A stretch of 64,000 nt of DNA from Chitinophagales bacterium (GTDB lineage Bacteria > Bacteroidota > Bacteroidia > Chitinophagales > Saprospiraceae), in contig JAFLBP010000004.1 of NCBI GenBank assembly GCA_017303875.1, positions 170,915 through 234,914 on the forward strand, written 5' to 3'. Below the pieces are notes generated by a model that was not told where the DNA came from, searched no databases, and saw only the letters and a program-made list of their open reading frames with translations. How positions within the stretch are numbered: position 1 is the first letter of the stretch; each line of letters starts with the position of its first letter. Position numbers and translations under genes: made by a program. Shown piece after piece: positions 41,129-51,683 of this stretch.

Positions 41129-41926
41129 ATGGACTTACTGAAGACTAAAATTTTTCTCGACAAGCTCAATCGCGAGTTCACCCGCATGAGCAAAGATCCG
41201 GAAAATATCGTGCGCCTCGATGTCGATATCATGGCTTCGTATGTGCGCGAGTTGTATGATGCAGTGCTCTCTGAAACCACTGCACCCAAAGCAGAAGCCC
41301 CTAAAAAGCAACATACGACACACGCGCCCCGCGCTACCGAGCCGGAGCCTGCACCGCCACCACCACCTGCGCCCGCACCGCCGGCGCCTTCTCCGACGCC
41401 CGTTGCGCCGCCTCGTCCGGAACCCATCGTTCCGGAATACGTAGCACCGCCCGCGCCACCTGCTCCGCCGCCACCTGCGCCCGCCCCGCCGGCGCCTGCT
41501 CCGCCAGCCCCGGTTGCGCCGGTTGCGCCACCAGCTCCGGTTGTCGTAGAGGCGCCCGAACCAACGCCGCAACCCATAGCGCCGCCTCAGAACGAGCCGA
41601 AGCCCTCGGCAACCGCCCCGGGTATCGAACAGCTGTTTGAAGAAAGACAGGCCAAAGAGCTTTCAGATAAACTCTCTGAACTGCCCATTGCAGACCTGAA
41701 AAAAGCCATCGCGCTCAATGACCGCCTGCTGCTTACCCGCGAATTGTTCGCCGGCGACGGACAGGCCTTTGAAAGCGCCATCGCAGGCCTCAATGCGCTG
41801 AGCAGCTTCGAACAGGCACGTCAGTACCTGATTGATAACTGTATCGTGCGTTATGCCTGGGTCGACAAAAAGCGCCTCGAAGCAGCTAAAGATTTTATTC
41901 GCCTGGTACGCCGACGCTATAAGTAA
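41129..41926 (+). CDS. Conserved hypothetical protein with Pro/Ala-rich linker
   Basis: 265 residues. A helical N-terminus (MDLLKTKIFLDKLNREF) and a helical C-terminus (LKKAIALNDRLLLTRELF, ending in basic LVRRRYK) are joined by about 110 residues of Ala-Pro repeats, with triplet-like APPAP units. The ends look conserved in Bacteroidota but I know no function. The linker would be an extended rod, possibly spanning the periplasm, although no signal peptide is seen. I start at 41129; the upstream ATG at 41006 overlaps the thymidine kinase start. Confidence 0.78.
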   Translation: MDLLKTKIFLDKLNREFTRMSKDPENIVRLDVDIMASYVRELYDAVLSETTAPKAEAPKKQHTTHAPRATEPEPAPPPPPAPAPPAPSPTPVAPPRPEPIVPEYVAPPAPPAPPPPAPAPPAPAPPAPVAPVAPPAPVVVEAPEPTPQPIAPPQNEPKPSATAPGIEQLFEERQAKELSDKLSELPIADLKKAIALNDRLLLTRELFAGDGQAFESAIAGLNALSSFEQARQYLIDNCIVRYAWVDKKRLEAAKDFIRLVRRRYK

Positions 41927-42343
41927 TCAGGACTCTGCGCGTATTTTCAAGGCCTGATTCATTGCCTCGAACCCGGCCCTGGTTTTACCGTCCAGCATTT
42001 TTTTGAACAGCGGCACCAAAATGCCGGAAAATTGCTCTTCATGCCGGAACGTGACGGAGCCATTGCTTCCGTGTTCTATTTTGAAGCTGTGTTTGCCATC
42101 GAAAAGACCGGGGAAAAAGAGGTTTCCACGCCAGCAGAATTCTTCTAAAGGTTTAAAAATCAACACCTTGGGCGTGAAATTCATGCCGGGTAATTTTACT
42201 TTTATCCGCTTGCCGACCACTACATCGCCTTCCAGTGCAAAGACGAAGGGATTCCATTCCGGATATTTTTCAAAATCTGTAAGTACCTGCCATACCCGTT
42301 CCGGAGTGGCATTGATCTGGATGTATTGCTCCAGCTCGGTCAT
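41927..42343 (-). CDS. SRPBCC (START/Bet v1-like) ligand-binding protein
   Basis: 138 residues. Begins with the polyketide cyclase-like pattern INATPERVWQVLTDFEKYPEWNPF and ends in a long helix. The fold binds hydrophobic ligands. Its ATG overlaps the AMP-ligase stop by 4 bases, so translation is coupled and the ligand may be a fatty acyl product (inference). It meets the Pro/Ala-rich gene with no gap. Confidence 0.87.
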   Translation of the reverse strand: MTELEQYIQINATPERVWQVLTDFEKYPEWNPFVFALEGDVVVGKRIKVKLPGMNFTPKVLIFKPLEEFCWRGNLFFPGLFDGKHSFKIEHGSNGSVTFRHEEQFSGILVPLFKKMLDGKTRAGFEAMNQALKIRAES

Positions 42344-43866
42344 ACTTTTAGGCGTAAAAGGGGATAATCGATTTTTGAATTATGCCTCGGATCCCGCGGG
42401 ATTTTATCTGTAAAAACCACCCGCTCTATCAAGGGTTCGGCCTTGCAAATATACGCCTGCAGGGCTTGTTTGTCGGCTTGCGCTTCGGTTTCCAACACCG
42501 CGAGTAATGCACCCCGGCGTTCCAGCAGGGTGCCAATACGTACACCTTCAAGGTTTTGCAGTAAATTTTCATACACAAAAGGCGATAAAATGCGGCCCTC
42601 CCTGTAAATAAGGGTATTGCAGCGACCAGTCAGGTAGAGCCGGCCTTCAAGTAAATATCCGCTGTCGCCGCTGCGGTGCCAGCAGGTGTCGCCCACAAAG
42701 ATTTTATTGCGCAGCAACGCCTCCTCGTTGTTGAAATACGCGCGCAGTACATGTGGTCCGCTGACGATAATTTCCCCGATTTCTGCCTCCGGCAGGCACA
42801 AGTGATCGAGTGCTGCCGCATCCGTACAAGTAAGTGGCGCATCCGTAATGCCGATAATCCGAACCGTAGCAACGGCTGCCGGTTGCCCGACAGGCAGGCC
42901 GGATAAGGATTTGTTTTTTATAATTAAATTTTCCTCAGCCAAAATTTTCCCATCAATTTTACTTATTGGTTCTGCTTCAGTAGATCCATAAACAATGTGA
43001 ATTTTTGCCTTCTCAAAAGCCTTTACATACAAAGCGGCTTCGGCGGGAAATACTGGTGCGCCTCCGGTGAAAACCTTTTGAAGATCAGGGATTTGTATGT
43101 GATTAGCCAGTAAATGCTCCGCTATTTTTCTGACAAAAAACGGAGAGCCAACCATGCGGTTTACCTTGTATTCCAGCAGTTGTTGACAGATTTTGTCGGC
43201 CTGTATACTTTCCGGCTTGCTTGCTTTAAAATCGGCAATCAAAGAAGTGCAGCCTGCCCCCAGGTTGATGAGCAGTACAATGGGTAGGGCGGGCATGTCC
43301 ACATCATCGGGGTGCGGATCAATTTCTTGAATCAGGGCGCTAAATTGTTCCTGAAGAAACTGGTGGGTGCGTTTGGCGGCTTTTGGGGTACCGGTACTGC
43401 CGGTGGTAAAGGTAATCAGTGCGGTGCTGTCGGGCGGCAGGAGCAGCGGCACTTCTGCCAGTTCGTGGCTCCGTGCATCGGGCCTGAGTTTGATGGGTAT
43501 TTTGCGCAAAGGCCCGGAAATCCAGCTTAAAATCCGCGCTTTCCAGTTGCCGATCAGTCCTTTGCATTGCGCCACTTCACAACAGGCTTCCATACGTTTC
43601 AGGCTGACCCATTCGTCGAGAAAAACCGCTGTGGCGCCGATGGAAAATAGGGCCAGCACAGAGGCGTACAATTCAATGCTCATCGGCACAAAAATCAGCA
43701 CCCGATCGCCTTCGCCAAGGCCACGGGCGCGGTAAAGTGCCGCGCGTTGGCGCACTGCGCGTTCCAGTTCGGCAAAGCTGATTTGCCCGTTATTACTGAT
43801 AATAGCTGTTTTATCGGGGTATTTATGAGCCGCTTCGAAGAAGTGTTGGGTGATGTTGTTTTTCAT
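42340..43866 (-). CDS. AMP-dependent ligase, OleC-like
   Basis: 508 residues, ANL superfamily. The P-loop is TFTTGSTGTPKAAKR and the A5 motif is VYGSTEAEP. The A7 region is HRSGDSGYL, and the next motif is TGRCNTLIY, with Asn where most members have Asp. The C-terminal catalytic Lys lies in HNSKIDYP. The VYGSTEA-P motif and overall form resemble fatty acyl-CoA ligase-like/OleC (beta-lactone synthetase) proteins. No OleA, OleB or OleD is nearby. I start at MKNNITQHFF. Confidence 0.85.
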   Translation of the reverse strand: MKNNITQHFFEAAHKYPDKTAIISNNGQISFAELERAVRQRAALYRARGLGEGDRVLIFVPMSIELYASVLALFSIGATAVFLDEWVSLKRMEACCEVAQCKGLIGNWKARILSWISGPLRKIPIKLRPDARSHELAEVPLLLPPDSTALITFTTGSTGTPKAAKRTHQFLQEQFSALIQEIDPHPDDVDMPALPIVLLINLGAGCTSLIADFKASKPESIQADKICQQLLEYKVNRMVGSPFFVRKIAEHLLANHIQIPDLQKVFTGGAPVFPAEAALYVKAFEKAKIHIVYGSTEAEPISKIDGKILAEENLIIKNKSLSGLPVGQPAAVATVRIIGITDAPLTCTDAAALDHLCLPEAEIGEIIVSGPHVLRAYFNNEEALLRNKIFVGDTCWHRSGDSGYLLEGRLYLTGRCNTLIYREGRILSPFVYENLLQNLEGVRIGTLLERRGALLAVLETEAQADKQALQAYICKAEPLIERVVFTDKIPRDPRHNSKIDYPLLRLKV

Positions 43867-44301
43867 CTTGCTTTTTGAACCGTAGTTGGCAAAGGTATGT
43901 ACTCCAAAGTGTATAGCCAAATGCAGAATGGTGCCCTCTGTGCGAAACTTTATTTTGTTAAATACGTAATGGGTTTTATTGGAACCAGCTCAGTAAATTT
44001 AACACCACCCGGCCTTTGAGGTTCCAGGGCAATACCTTATATTTGCACTACTCAACTATTATATCCTCTTCTTACGACTCTATCTGTACAGATTTTAATC
44101 CCCTTAATCCATTCGGAATTCGTTATTTTAGGTAAATATCTGCTGTTCCGAACCCCTTTTACACTGCGACGCCCCCAAAGTCCGGTTTTCCAGTGTTAAT
44201 CGCTTGCGAACTTACGGCCATGGGCCGAACCCTTTTTGCCCGCACACAGCATGTGGGCCAAGAGTTTATTTTATTTTTTAAAACCAAAATTTTTTTTGAC
44301 C
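43867..44301. other. 435-base intergenic region with a promoter and a long leader
   Basis: Divergent gap between the AMP ligase and the first T9SS protein. It contains the promoter at 44016-44045. The following ~250-base leader includes a small ggcc-at-gggcc dyad near 44216 and an A/T run before the ATG. No known riboswitch or RNA was recognised. Confidence 0.5.
44016..44045 (+). promoter_or_regulatory. Promoter of the large secreted protein
   Basis: TTG (44016-44018), 19 bases, then TATATTTG (44038-44045): an exact Bacteroidota promoter. It leaves a leader of about 250 bases before the ATG at 44302. Confidence 0.75.
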
Positions 44302-47300
44302 ATGAAGGATTTAAAAAATCCGTTTGCACAAGTTTGCACAAGTTTGCATAAGTTAAACCTTAGATGGATTATGCTGGGTTTACTACTTATGCCGCTCACC
44401 TTCTCTCCTTTCCGACAAAAACTGTATGCACAAGTAGGCGGTACCGGGTCCGGTAACTGCTCAAACTGGCGCATAGAAGTCTGCGAGAACTACCAGATTC
44501 CCGACAATGGAGGGGATTCACCAATATGCTCGGATGGCTGCTTCCGGGTGTACTATAATGTGTACCTGGTTAATGTGCCGCCAAATACGCCGGGAGGAGA
44601 CGACAATATAAGTTTTACAGGTATGTATATTGAGGGGCAACTTGTTGTTACTCCAAATGACTTACTGACAGTTGGAACCACCCTTTCGCAGATAGATGTG
44701 AAAGCATCAGAAGCTTGTTCTCCTGCAACACCAGGGGTAAATAATCCATCAATCAATAATTCACCCAATCTAAGCTATGATCCTGTAACTCGCAAATTTA
44801 GCTGGGAGGCATCAACCAATAACTCAAGTTCTCCAACTTTGAACTGGCTTGTCAGCAATAAACTTTGGTTATTCAGCCTGGCTGTTGACGTATTTCCAAA
44901 CGAAACTGTTAATATTGATGCGACGGCAGCTGTTATTGTCTTGGCATCTCCACCAACCGAATGTAGTAGTGTTCAGGTAATTGTTGGATGTACTCCCAAT
45001 CAGTCGCAATCGTTGACTTCAAAGACCATCCCACAACCAACTAATCAATGTGTATTCAAGCAGAGCTTGCCTCAGATAAGTTACGGCTTGCCGGTGGATG
45101 CTCCTACCGCATTATATCCACGGCGAAAGTTGGTTCCGGTATTTGTAAAAAATACTAGTCCAGATCAGTCAATAACTTTTGGTGAAATTGATTTCCTGTC
45201 CGGTATTGAGGCAAACGAGAATATGATTATGCCTACTGTTCTGAGTGGTCTGATTGATGCGTCCGACGTGAGGGTCTATCCCAAAGAGATTTTTGATCCA
45301 ACGACCCCGAGTTTTCGAATGTATGCACATGCTACCGGAATCACAGTACTTAATACAATACAGAACGCAACGCCTACGGCACAAAACACCTTATTTACCA
45401 TTGTTCTGAATGGCCCCGCGCTTGAGTCCGACTGCCCGGAACTAACCCTTAGCTTTCCGCCAGCTGCCACACTTCCAGGAACTACAGGAGGACTCGGCAG
45501 AATTGACGGCGGTGATTTTTCCTGCTGTAAGCCCGATTTCGGCGGCCCGGTTACCGTCGCGTGGACAAATCCTTCCGGCGGAATATGTGTAGAGGAGGAA
45601 TGCCCGGAGGTAAAACTGACCATCAGCCCCTCAACTCCGGCAGTATCTGCGACAGATTGCGAGCCACCAACCAAAGTCTATTTTGATCTTTTCGCATCCG
45701 CAACAACAAACACAGGCATTACTGATGTGAATGCTGTGATTACCTTCAAAAAATCCGGCGATTTTACGTTGGATAACCTGACAAGTTCGGCGCTATGTCC
45801 TACTGCTACCTGTACTTTTACATTAGTACCCGTAACGGAGCCGGATATACTTCGCTTAAGGGTTCGAATCATTCAAATTGCTGCTAATGCTTTGATTGTA
45901 GGGCCTAATCAAGGTGGCGGACAACCTCAAAAAATTGCCACTATTGTATTTTCTACCACTACCGGGGGCTGTATCGTAGGCGCACAATTTGCTGATGCCT
46001 ATATTGGTCAGGTGAAGAACTCAAACCTTTTTAACTGCTTGTGTTCTTGGGAGTCCACTATTTTGGAAGGTGATCCGGTAGATGATATATGTACTGGCGG
46101 ATTAAAAATTACAACTAGAAGTGCGATCAATAATAAGAAAGTAAGCAATTGGGAGTATTATCTAAATCGCTTTACGGCAGGGAATAGTAGTTATTCCTCA
46201 AACTGCTATAATCAATTTGTGGCTGGGGGGACATATTATAGTTCCGGCTCATCGGTATCTGTTTGCCCGTGCTATATAAATAATCAAGTACAAAATGTTG
46301 TAATCCGAAAATTCGACAACCATCTTGACGGGGTATCAACCTTTGACCTTGTTCTTATCAGCAAGCATATACTTGGGATAGAACCACTGACAAATGGTTT
46401 TAAGATTTTAGCCGCCGATGCCAATTCAAGTCGTAGTATTACTACCTTTGACATAGTTGAATTGCGTAAACTAATACTAGGTGTTTATACACATCTTCCG
46501 TATGCCAGATCTTGGGTCTTTGTTGATGAAATTCATCAAAATGCAATTGCGGCTACTACTGATCCATTTCTAAATCATTTTACCGCTTCATTTCCTATAA
46601 TTATGAATTGTCCGTTGCCAAGATACCCAAGCTTTTGGGGACCTCGTACTCCTTGTGAACCAATTGCTCCATTTCAAAATTATATACCAGATGTATCAGG
46701 AGGGGCTTATTATGCTGATATTGAGTTTCAAAACTTTAGTGTGCCTTCAACGCCAGGTACCGATAATATAGCCAATTTTGTCGGATTTAAAGTTGGAGAC
46801 CTTAATCTCAATAATCAATTTGATGCTGATACTATGAATTTGACACAATCAACAACAGCAAATAGAACCGCATATCCATTAGATGCTGTTGTTGATCAAA
46901 GACAGAGTTTTGACCTTAACCAACAGCTAATTATCCCGATAGTTGCAACAGGGGATTTAAGTACTAATGGCTGGCAATTGGCGTTACAGTATGACCCGGA
47001 GGTTTTGGAAGTACTTGATGTACTCTGGCCCGAACAAAAAGGTGATCCGGAAAGCTCGGACAGGGGCTGGAATATCGCTGCACCTGGTGAATTGCGCATG
47101 CTTTGGTTCGATGTTGCAAAGCCATTTAAAGCCAGTGGTCGCCCTTTGTGTTATGTAAAAATCAAGGCATTGAAGCCCCTGCGGAGCGCTCAGAACTTAT
47201 TGCGTATCGCACCCGGAACCATCGCTTCGGAGGCTTATTCGGGCGACAGAATAACCCCTTTAAGCCTGAATATCAACAATAGTGCCTCGATATTCCCTTC

Positions 47301-47592
47301 ACCGGACGCTTTGTTTTCAGATGACAATGTAATATCTGCGCTCGAACTAAATGCCGCTCCAAATCCTTTTGACGGCTATCTGAATATCGAAATAGGTTGT
47401 GACAAAGAAACGGAAGGGGTGCTTGTACTGAGCGATTTACTCGGTCGTACCCTGTTTGAGCAACAGGTAATTGTTCCTGCCGGTAATTCAAGTCTGCGAA
47501 AGGAAGGCTTTGATCAATTGCCACAAGGGCAATACATTCTTATGCTGCGCACCGCTGCACAGGTCAAAACTCTTTCCCTGATTCGTCGTTAA
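44302..47592 (+). CDS. Large T9SS-secreted protein with dockerin-like and cohesin-like regions
   Basis: 1096 residues. The signal peptide ends near LYAQ. The middle is Cys- and Thr/Ser-rich, of unknown fold. A dockerin-like pair of calcium-loop repeats lies near residues 670-733 ([15 protein letters not shown], then [15 protein letters not shown]). A cohesin-like beta-sandwich is near 866-997 ([17 protein letters not shown]). The last ~85 residues are a T9SS type A sorting domain ([15 protein letters not shown] ... GQYILML). I start at MKDLKNPF (44302). The gene is more AT-rich than its neighbours. Probably an adhesin or surface scaffold. Confidence 0.85.
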   Translation: MKDLKNPFAQVCTSLHKLNLRWIMLGLLLMPLTFSPFRQKLYAQVGGTGSGNCSNWRIEVCENYQIPDNGGDSPICSDGCFRVYYNVYLVNVPPNTPGGDDNISFTGMYIEGQLVVTPNDLLTVGTTLSQIDVKASEACSPATPGVNNPSINNSPNLSYDPVTRKFSWEASTNNSSSPTLNWLVSNKLWLFSLAVDVFPNETVNIDATAAVIVLASPPTECSSVQVIVGCTPNQSQSLTSKTIPQPTNQCVFKQSLPQISYGLPVDAPTALYPRRKLVPVFVKNTSPDQSITFGEIDFLSGIEANENMIMPTVLSGLIDASDVRVYPKEIFDPTTPSFRMYAHATGITVLNTIQNATPTAQNTLFTIVLNGPALESDCPELTLSFPPAATLPGTTGGLGRIDGGDFSCCKPDFGGPVTVAWTNPSGGICVEEECPEVKLTISPSTPAVSATDCEPPTKVYFDLFASATTNTGITDVNAVITFKKSGDFTLDNLTSSALCPTATCTFTLVPVTEPDILRLRVRIIQIAANALIVGPNQGGGQPQKIATIVFSTTTGGCIVGAQFADAYIGQVKNSNLFNCLCSWESTILEGDPVDDICTGGLKITTRSAINNKKVSNWEYYLNRFTAGNSSYSSNCYNQFVAGGTYYSSGSSVSVCPCYINNQVQNVVIRKFDNHLDGVSTFDLVLISKHILGIEPLTNGFKILAADANSSRSITTFDIVELRKLILGVYTHLPYARSWVFVDEIHQNAIAATTDPFLNHFTASFPIIMNCPLPRYPSFWGPRTPCEPIAPFQNYIPDVSGGAYYADIEFQNFSVPSTPGTDNIANFVGFKVGDLNLNNQFDADTMNLTQSTTANRTAYPLDAVVDQRQSFDLNQQLIIPIVATGDLSTNGWQLALQYDPEVLEVLDVLWPEQKGDPESSDRGWNIAAPGELRMLWFDVAKPFKASGRPLCYVKIKALKPLRSAQNLLRIAPGTIASEAYSGDRITPLSLNINNSASIFPSPDALFSDDNVISALELNAAPNPFDGYLNIEIGCDKETEGVLVLSDLLGRTLFEQQVIVPAGNSSLRKEGFDQLPQGQYILMLRTAAQVKTLSLIRR

Positions 47593-47662
47593 CCCGGATT
47601 TGTTCACATCGCCCTTATGCATTGGCTCCGTGCTGATGCGTAAGGGTATTACATTTGATCCT

Positions 47663-50593
47663 ATGAAAAGTTATCTCCTGCTTATCATTGGCTTATGCTG
47701 CAGTCTAATCACTAATGCCCAGCAACGCATTTACGTTTCCCAAAATGCCACCGGCGCCAACACCGGTAACTCCTGGGCCGACGCTTTCACCAACCTGCAT
47801 ACTGCAATGGCAACTGCGCAGGCGGGCGATGAAATCTGGGTGCAGGCCGGGACGTATTATACCTCCAATACCAACGACAGAAACGTCTACTTTCAACTGC
47901 CCTCCGGCGTAGCGGTGTACGGCGGTTTTTCCGGCCAGGAAAACAGCCTGAGCGCCCGCGACTGGCAAAATAACCCGACCATTTTTGATGGCAATATCGG
48001 CAACCCGGCAGACAGTAGCGATAATACATACAATTTGCTCTTGTTAGTAACGCCGGATAGCAATACCATCGTAGACGGATTTACTTTTCGCAATGCAGTA
48101 GCCAACAAACCCAACTTGCCTCCCGGCGTATTGGGGAATTCCGGCGCTGCGATTTTTATTGATGGCGGAGAAATAGAAGCATTTGCTAAAGTGCAGAATT
48201 GTGTTTTTGAAAAAAACACAGCGCTTAGGCGCGGTGGAGCAGTGTGTGCCGTAGGCTATGGAATGTCGTCTTTAGCACCCAGCTTTGTGAATTGTTGGTT
48301 TTTGTCAAACCAGGTAAGCGCTGGGCAAGGTGGTGCTATTGCCAAAATTGGAGCAAGTTGGGTGGAAAGACCAAGTGATATAAAAGATTGTATATTTCAA
48401 TATAATATCGCTGGGAATAGTGGGGCAATATTTATTGTAGATGCTCCTGGAGCAGATGTGTTTGACATAGTTAATTGTAAATTTTATAACAATGAAGTAA
48501 GAGTACTCTCTAATCTGTGTGGCTCTGCAGTTACAGTATGGGATCCAAGACCGGGAGGAATGCTTGATATCTCTTTTAAAAAATGTGAGTTCAAAGAAAA
48601 TTATTTTTCATTGTTTGGTTTTGCTACTCAAATTTTAGCCTCATCAAGTCTAAAATGGACTATCGACTCTTGTCATATTGAAAAGACCCGTTCTTATCAA
48701 AATGGTACTATGTTATTTAATGGTGAAATGTTAGGCGATATATATTATGACATATTAAATACTAATTTTGTTGATAATATTCTTCATTTACCTTTTGCAA
48801 CACCGCAAGGGTCAGATGGAATAACGAAGCTGCACAATATTACTTTAGACAGGTCTTGTTTGATAATTGAACAATATAATAGATTTTTAATACTGAATAA
48901 TATAGTTTTCAAAGATGATCCATCAGCCTTTCCAACTTTCCCATATAGGCGTATGTCTTCCAAAAACATAACGATCAATAATTTAGTTTATAATACAATA
49001 CTTGACGCACCTGTTTTAGAGATATTTAGTGATAGCCTACGTGTGGAAAATAGTGTCTTTAATCAAACTATATTTTCGATATTATCACAGGATAGAGCAA
49101 ACATTAAAAATAGTATTTTTAACAATAGTTTCCCACTTAAAAAGTATTATTTTCCTTCATTGCCGTATCCTGCCCAACTCGTTCAAAATTGCTTATTCAG
49201 CATCCCGGATACTATACAACATTACAACTGGACAGCTCAAAACAACCTCTGGTCAACTGACCCGCTCTTTATTAATCCCGCAGGCGGCGATTTTCGCCTC
49301 CAAACCTGTTCTCCGGCCATCAACGCCGGCGACAACAGCGTCGTCGCACCCGGCGCTACGGACCTCGACGGTCGGCCGCGTATCCTCGGCGGTCGGGTGG
49401 ATATCGGTGCTTATGAGCATCCGGGTATTCTGTACGCAGCGCCACCGGAGGCGCAAGGCGCCTGTGTGGGCGCGTACGCGGGTCGGGTGCAGTTTAGTCC
49501 GCAGGAGGGCTGCCCGCCGTACAGCTACGCCTGGCAGCGGCCTTCGGATGGCAGCAGCGGCACGCGTTTGGACAGTCTCTTGCCCGGCGAGTATTTGTTT
49601 AGCATTACCGACAGTCGGGGTCAGTTACTGCTGGATACCATCCTGCTCCCCGAAAGTACGCCACCTTCGGTGGCTACCATCTCCGCGCCGGCGCAGTGCG
49701 GCAGCAGCGGGGGCAGCATTTCCGTACAACCTTCGGGCGGCACGCCACCGTTTGTGTACAATTGGTCCGACGCGCCGGGACAAGACACGCCCCTGCGTTT
49801 TAACCTCGCGCCGGGCGATTACCGCTACACCCTGAGCGATGGCGCGGGTTGTCGGGATTCGGCGCTGCTCAATATTGCGGTGCAGGGTTTGCTGCCGCTG
49901 AGTTCTTCGGGCACGCCGGTGAGTTGTTTTGGTGGTTCGGACGGCACGCTTACCGTTGCGGCCTTGGGTGCGGCGGCGCCGGTGCAGTACAGTTGGGAGC
50001 CGGGCGGCGCGAGCACGCCTTCGCTCACGGGCTTGGCGGCGGGCCTCTACATGCTCAGCGTCAGCGACGCCTGGGGCTGCACCACGAGTATGATGTTTGA
50101 GGTGGATGAGCCGGATAGTTTGCAATTCGATGCGCTGGTGCTGGATGCCACCAACCTCGCGCCGATGGGTGGCAGCATTTTGGTGGATCCGATTACGGGC
50201 GGCACGCCGCCTTACAACCTCGCCTGGGAAGGCGGCGGCATGGCCAACCCCTTGCAAAACCTCGCGCCGGGCGAGTACCGGGTTTCGGTGCGCGACAGCA
50301 AAAACTGCCTTTCGGAATGGACCTTTGTGGTGGATTTGATTACTTCCGCAGGTGAACCGCAGGGACAGGCCTTGTTGTTGTTCCCCAATCCGGCGCGGGA
50401 CTTGGTATATATCCAAGGCGAATTAGCGCCGGGCACTTTACTTCAAGTCTTCGACGCGCAGGGGCGCATGGTCAAGGAACTACACTATCAGCCGGGCCAG
50501 GGATTGGCAGTGGGTGATCTGGCGGCGGGAACGTATGGAATTCGGAATGCGGAATTCGGAATGCGGAATATGTGCTTGGTGATTGTGCGTTGA
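47663..50593 (+). CDS. T9SS-secreted parallel beta-helix protein with SprB-like repeats
   Basis: 976 residues. Signal peptide ends SLITNAQ. Residues ~25-590 form a right-handed parallel beta-helix ending in the choice-of-anchor Q motif ([18 protein letters not shown]). Four SprB-like repeats follow (residues ~595-890, for example [12 protein letters not shown] and [12 protein letters not shown]). The T9SS sorting domain starts [14 protein letters not shown]. Just before the end, NAEFGMRN is encoded by a DNA repeat inserted in frame. The helix core is strongly AT-rich and the SprB part strongly GC-rich. I start at MKSYLLLI. It lies 70 bases after the other T9SS gene. Confidence 0.87.
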   Translation: MKSYLLLIIGLCCSLITNAQQRIYVSQNATGANTGNSWADAFTNLHTAMATAQAGDEIWVQAGTYYTSNTNDRNVYFQLPSGVAVYGGFSGQENSLSARDWQNNPTIFDGNIGNPADSSDNTYNLLLLVTPDSNTIVDGFTFRNAVANKPNLPPGVLGNSGAAIFIDGGEIEAFAKVQNCVFEKNTALRRGGAVCAVGYGMSSLAPSFVNCWFLSNQVSAGQGGAIAKIGASWVERPSDIKDCIFQYNIAGNSGAIFIVDAPGADVFDIVNCKFYNNEVRVLSNLCGSAVTVWDPRPGGMLDISFKKCEFKENYFSLFGFATQILASSSLKWTIDSCHIEKTRSYQNGTMLFNGEMLGDIYYDILNTNFVDNILHLPFATPQGSDGITKLHNITLDRSCLIIEQYNRFLILNNIVFKDDPSAFPTFPYRRMSSKNITINNLVYNTILDAPVLEIFSDSLRVENSVFNQTIFSILSQDRANIKNSIFNNSFPLKKYYFPSLPYPAQLVQNCLFSIPDTIQHYNWTAQNNLWSTDPLFINPAGGDFRLQTCSPAINAGDNSVVAPGATDLDGRPRILGGRVDIGAYEHPGILYAAPPEAQGACVGAYAGRVQFSPQEGCPPYSYAWQRPSDGSSGTRLDSLLPGEYLFSITDSRGQLLLDTILLPESTPPSVATISAPAQCGSSGGSISVQPSGGTPPFVYNWSDAPGQDTPLRFNLAPGDYRYTLSDGAGCRDSALLNIAVQGLLPLSSSGTPVSCFGGSDGTLTVAALGAAAPVQYSWEPGGASTPSLTGLAAGLYMLSVSDAWGCTTSMMFEVDEPDSLQFDALVLDATNLAPMGGSILVDPITGGTPPYNLAWEGGGMANPLQNLAPGEYRVSVRDSKNCLSEWTFVVDLITSAGEPQGQALLLFPNPARDLVYIQGELAPGTLLQVFDAQGRMVKELHYQPGQGLAVGDLAAGTYGIRNAEFGMRNMCLVIVR
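50537..50569 (+). repeat. 14-bp repeat inserted in the T9SS sorting domain
   Basis: ggaattcggaatgc occurs twice and then partly again (ggaat), in frame, between the LAAGTYG turn and the last strand LVIVR of the preceding gene's sorting domain. Related attccgc units lie 40 bases downstream, outside the gene. Confidence 0.75.
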
Positions 50594-50628
50594 GCGTTCG
50601 CTCTACTCCGCATTCCGCTGATACCCCT

Positions 50629-50745
50629 CGAAGATCAATTTCCCGCAGAATTCGCAGATTTTTTTATGTTATCTGCGTAGCCAAGCGTAAAAGTTCTGCG
50701 CGATCTGCGCGCAAATCTGCGAATTCTGCGGGAAATTGATCTTCG
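50629..50745. repeat. 33-bp perfect inverted repeat between convergent genes
   Basis: Left arm 50629-50661 and right arm 50713-50745 are exact reverse complements (cgaagatcaatttcccgc...). The 51-base loop is rich in tctgcg units. It lies between the T9SS gene and the end of the lipid operon and may end both transcripts. A related tctgcg sequence is at 53495-53513. Confidence 0.85.
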
Positions 50746-50792
50746 GAGTTTATCATCCGGACAAACTTCATATCCCACTTTCTGAGGAGGAT

Positions 50793-51683
50793 TTATAAGC
50801 GTTTACCATAAAGCGCATAGCGCTTGTACACCTCACCGGCGAAATTTTGAGAAAGCCCTTTCGACGACGCATTTTCATGCATAAAAGCATGAATGACCCC
50901 TTTGAATCCTTTGCCCTGAATATTTCTGATCAGCTGATTGGCCAATACATAACCCAAACCGGCCCATTGGCGCTCTAATTTGCGGGCAACCGTCTTCACC
51001 ACCAAATGCCGATTGGCAGGGTTGAGCAGGTCTTCATATGCAAAAATAAACCCGATGGTATTGCCCGCCGCATCTTCGGCCAGCAGCACATATTCGGGCT
51101 TGATAAATCCGGCGGCCTGCGTGTATTTGTCCAAAAATTGAGGCCACTCAATGGGTGTATACAGAAAATTATGGCTGAAGGAATCTGAAATCAAAGGGTA
51201 GAGTTGCGTCAGTTCAGCTTCAAAACGACTCATGTCAATCGGCCGGATGCGCACGCCCATCGACAAAAATTTTTGCTCCAACACCAATACTTCCGGCTGG
51301 TCGAAAGGGATTTGCGTGTCTAAACTTGAAAAGTAATTGCCAATCACTTCAAATCCCGCCTTCAAAAACTGCGCGTTGTAGTAGATCGGATGGTAAGGTT
51401 CGAGCAAAAAAATGGGATGAGAATTGTCTAAACTGAAACGATAACTCTCCCAGGTAGAGCCGTTCATCGGGCCGATGAGCCAACGGGCGCCTTCCTGCTT
51501 AGCCGCATCGGCAACTTTATTCAATAGATCCAATGCAACGGATTCATTATCAATGCATTCGTAATGGCCGACACAAACTGCCGCTTCGTCCCTGAAACGT
51601 AAATGCGGGTTCAGGTAAAGGGTTGCTTTACCCAAAATCTCAGTATTCGATGCGTTTGAAACGGTCAGTTCAATCTTTTTCAT
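50793..51683 (-). CDS. GNAT-like acyltransferase, last gene of the six-gene operon
   Basis: 296 residues with two weak GNAT-like halves. The C-terminal half has the clearest acyl-CoA-binding look (KLERQWAGLGYVLANQLI, then GFKGVIHAFMHEN). No catalytic residue can be named. Its ATG overlaps the stop of the kinase-like gene by 4 bases, so it belongs to the operon. Possible roles are acylation of the amine group added by the DUF3419 enzyme, or of another operon product (inference). Confidence 0.75.
   Translation of the reverse strand: MKKIELTVSNASNTEILGKATLYLNPHLRFRDEAAVCVGHYECIDNESVALDLLNKVADAAKQEGARWLIGPMNGSTWESYRFSLDNSHPIFLLEPYHPIYYNAQFLKAGFEVIGNYFSSLDTQIPFDQPEVLVLEQKFLSMGVRIRPIDMSRFEAELTQLYPLISDSFSHNFLYTPIEWPQFLDKYTQAAGFIKPEYVLLAEDAAGNTIGFIFAYEDLLNPANRHLVVKTVARKLERQWAGLGYVLANQLIRNIQGKGFKGVIHAFMHENASSKGLSQNFAGEVYKRYALYGKRL

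Noticed and set aside
41119..41577. Gly/Ala-rich frame on the minus strand
   Set aside because: It is the complement of the Ala-Pro linker codons of the plus-strand gene.
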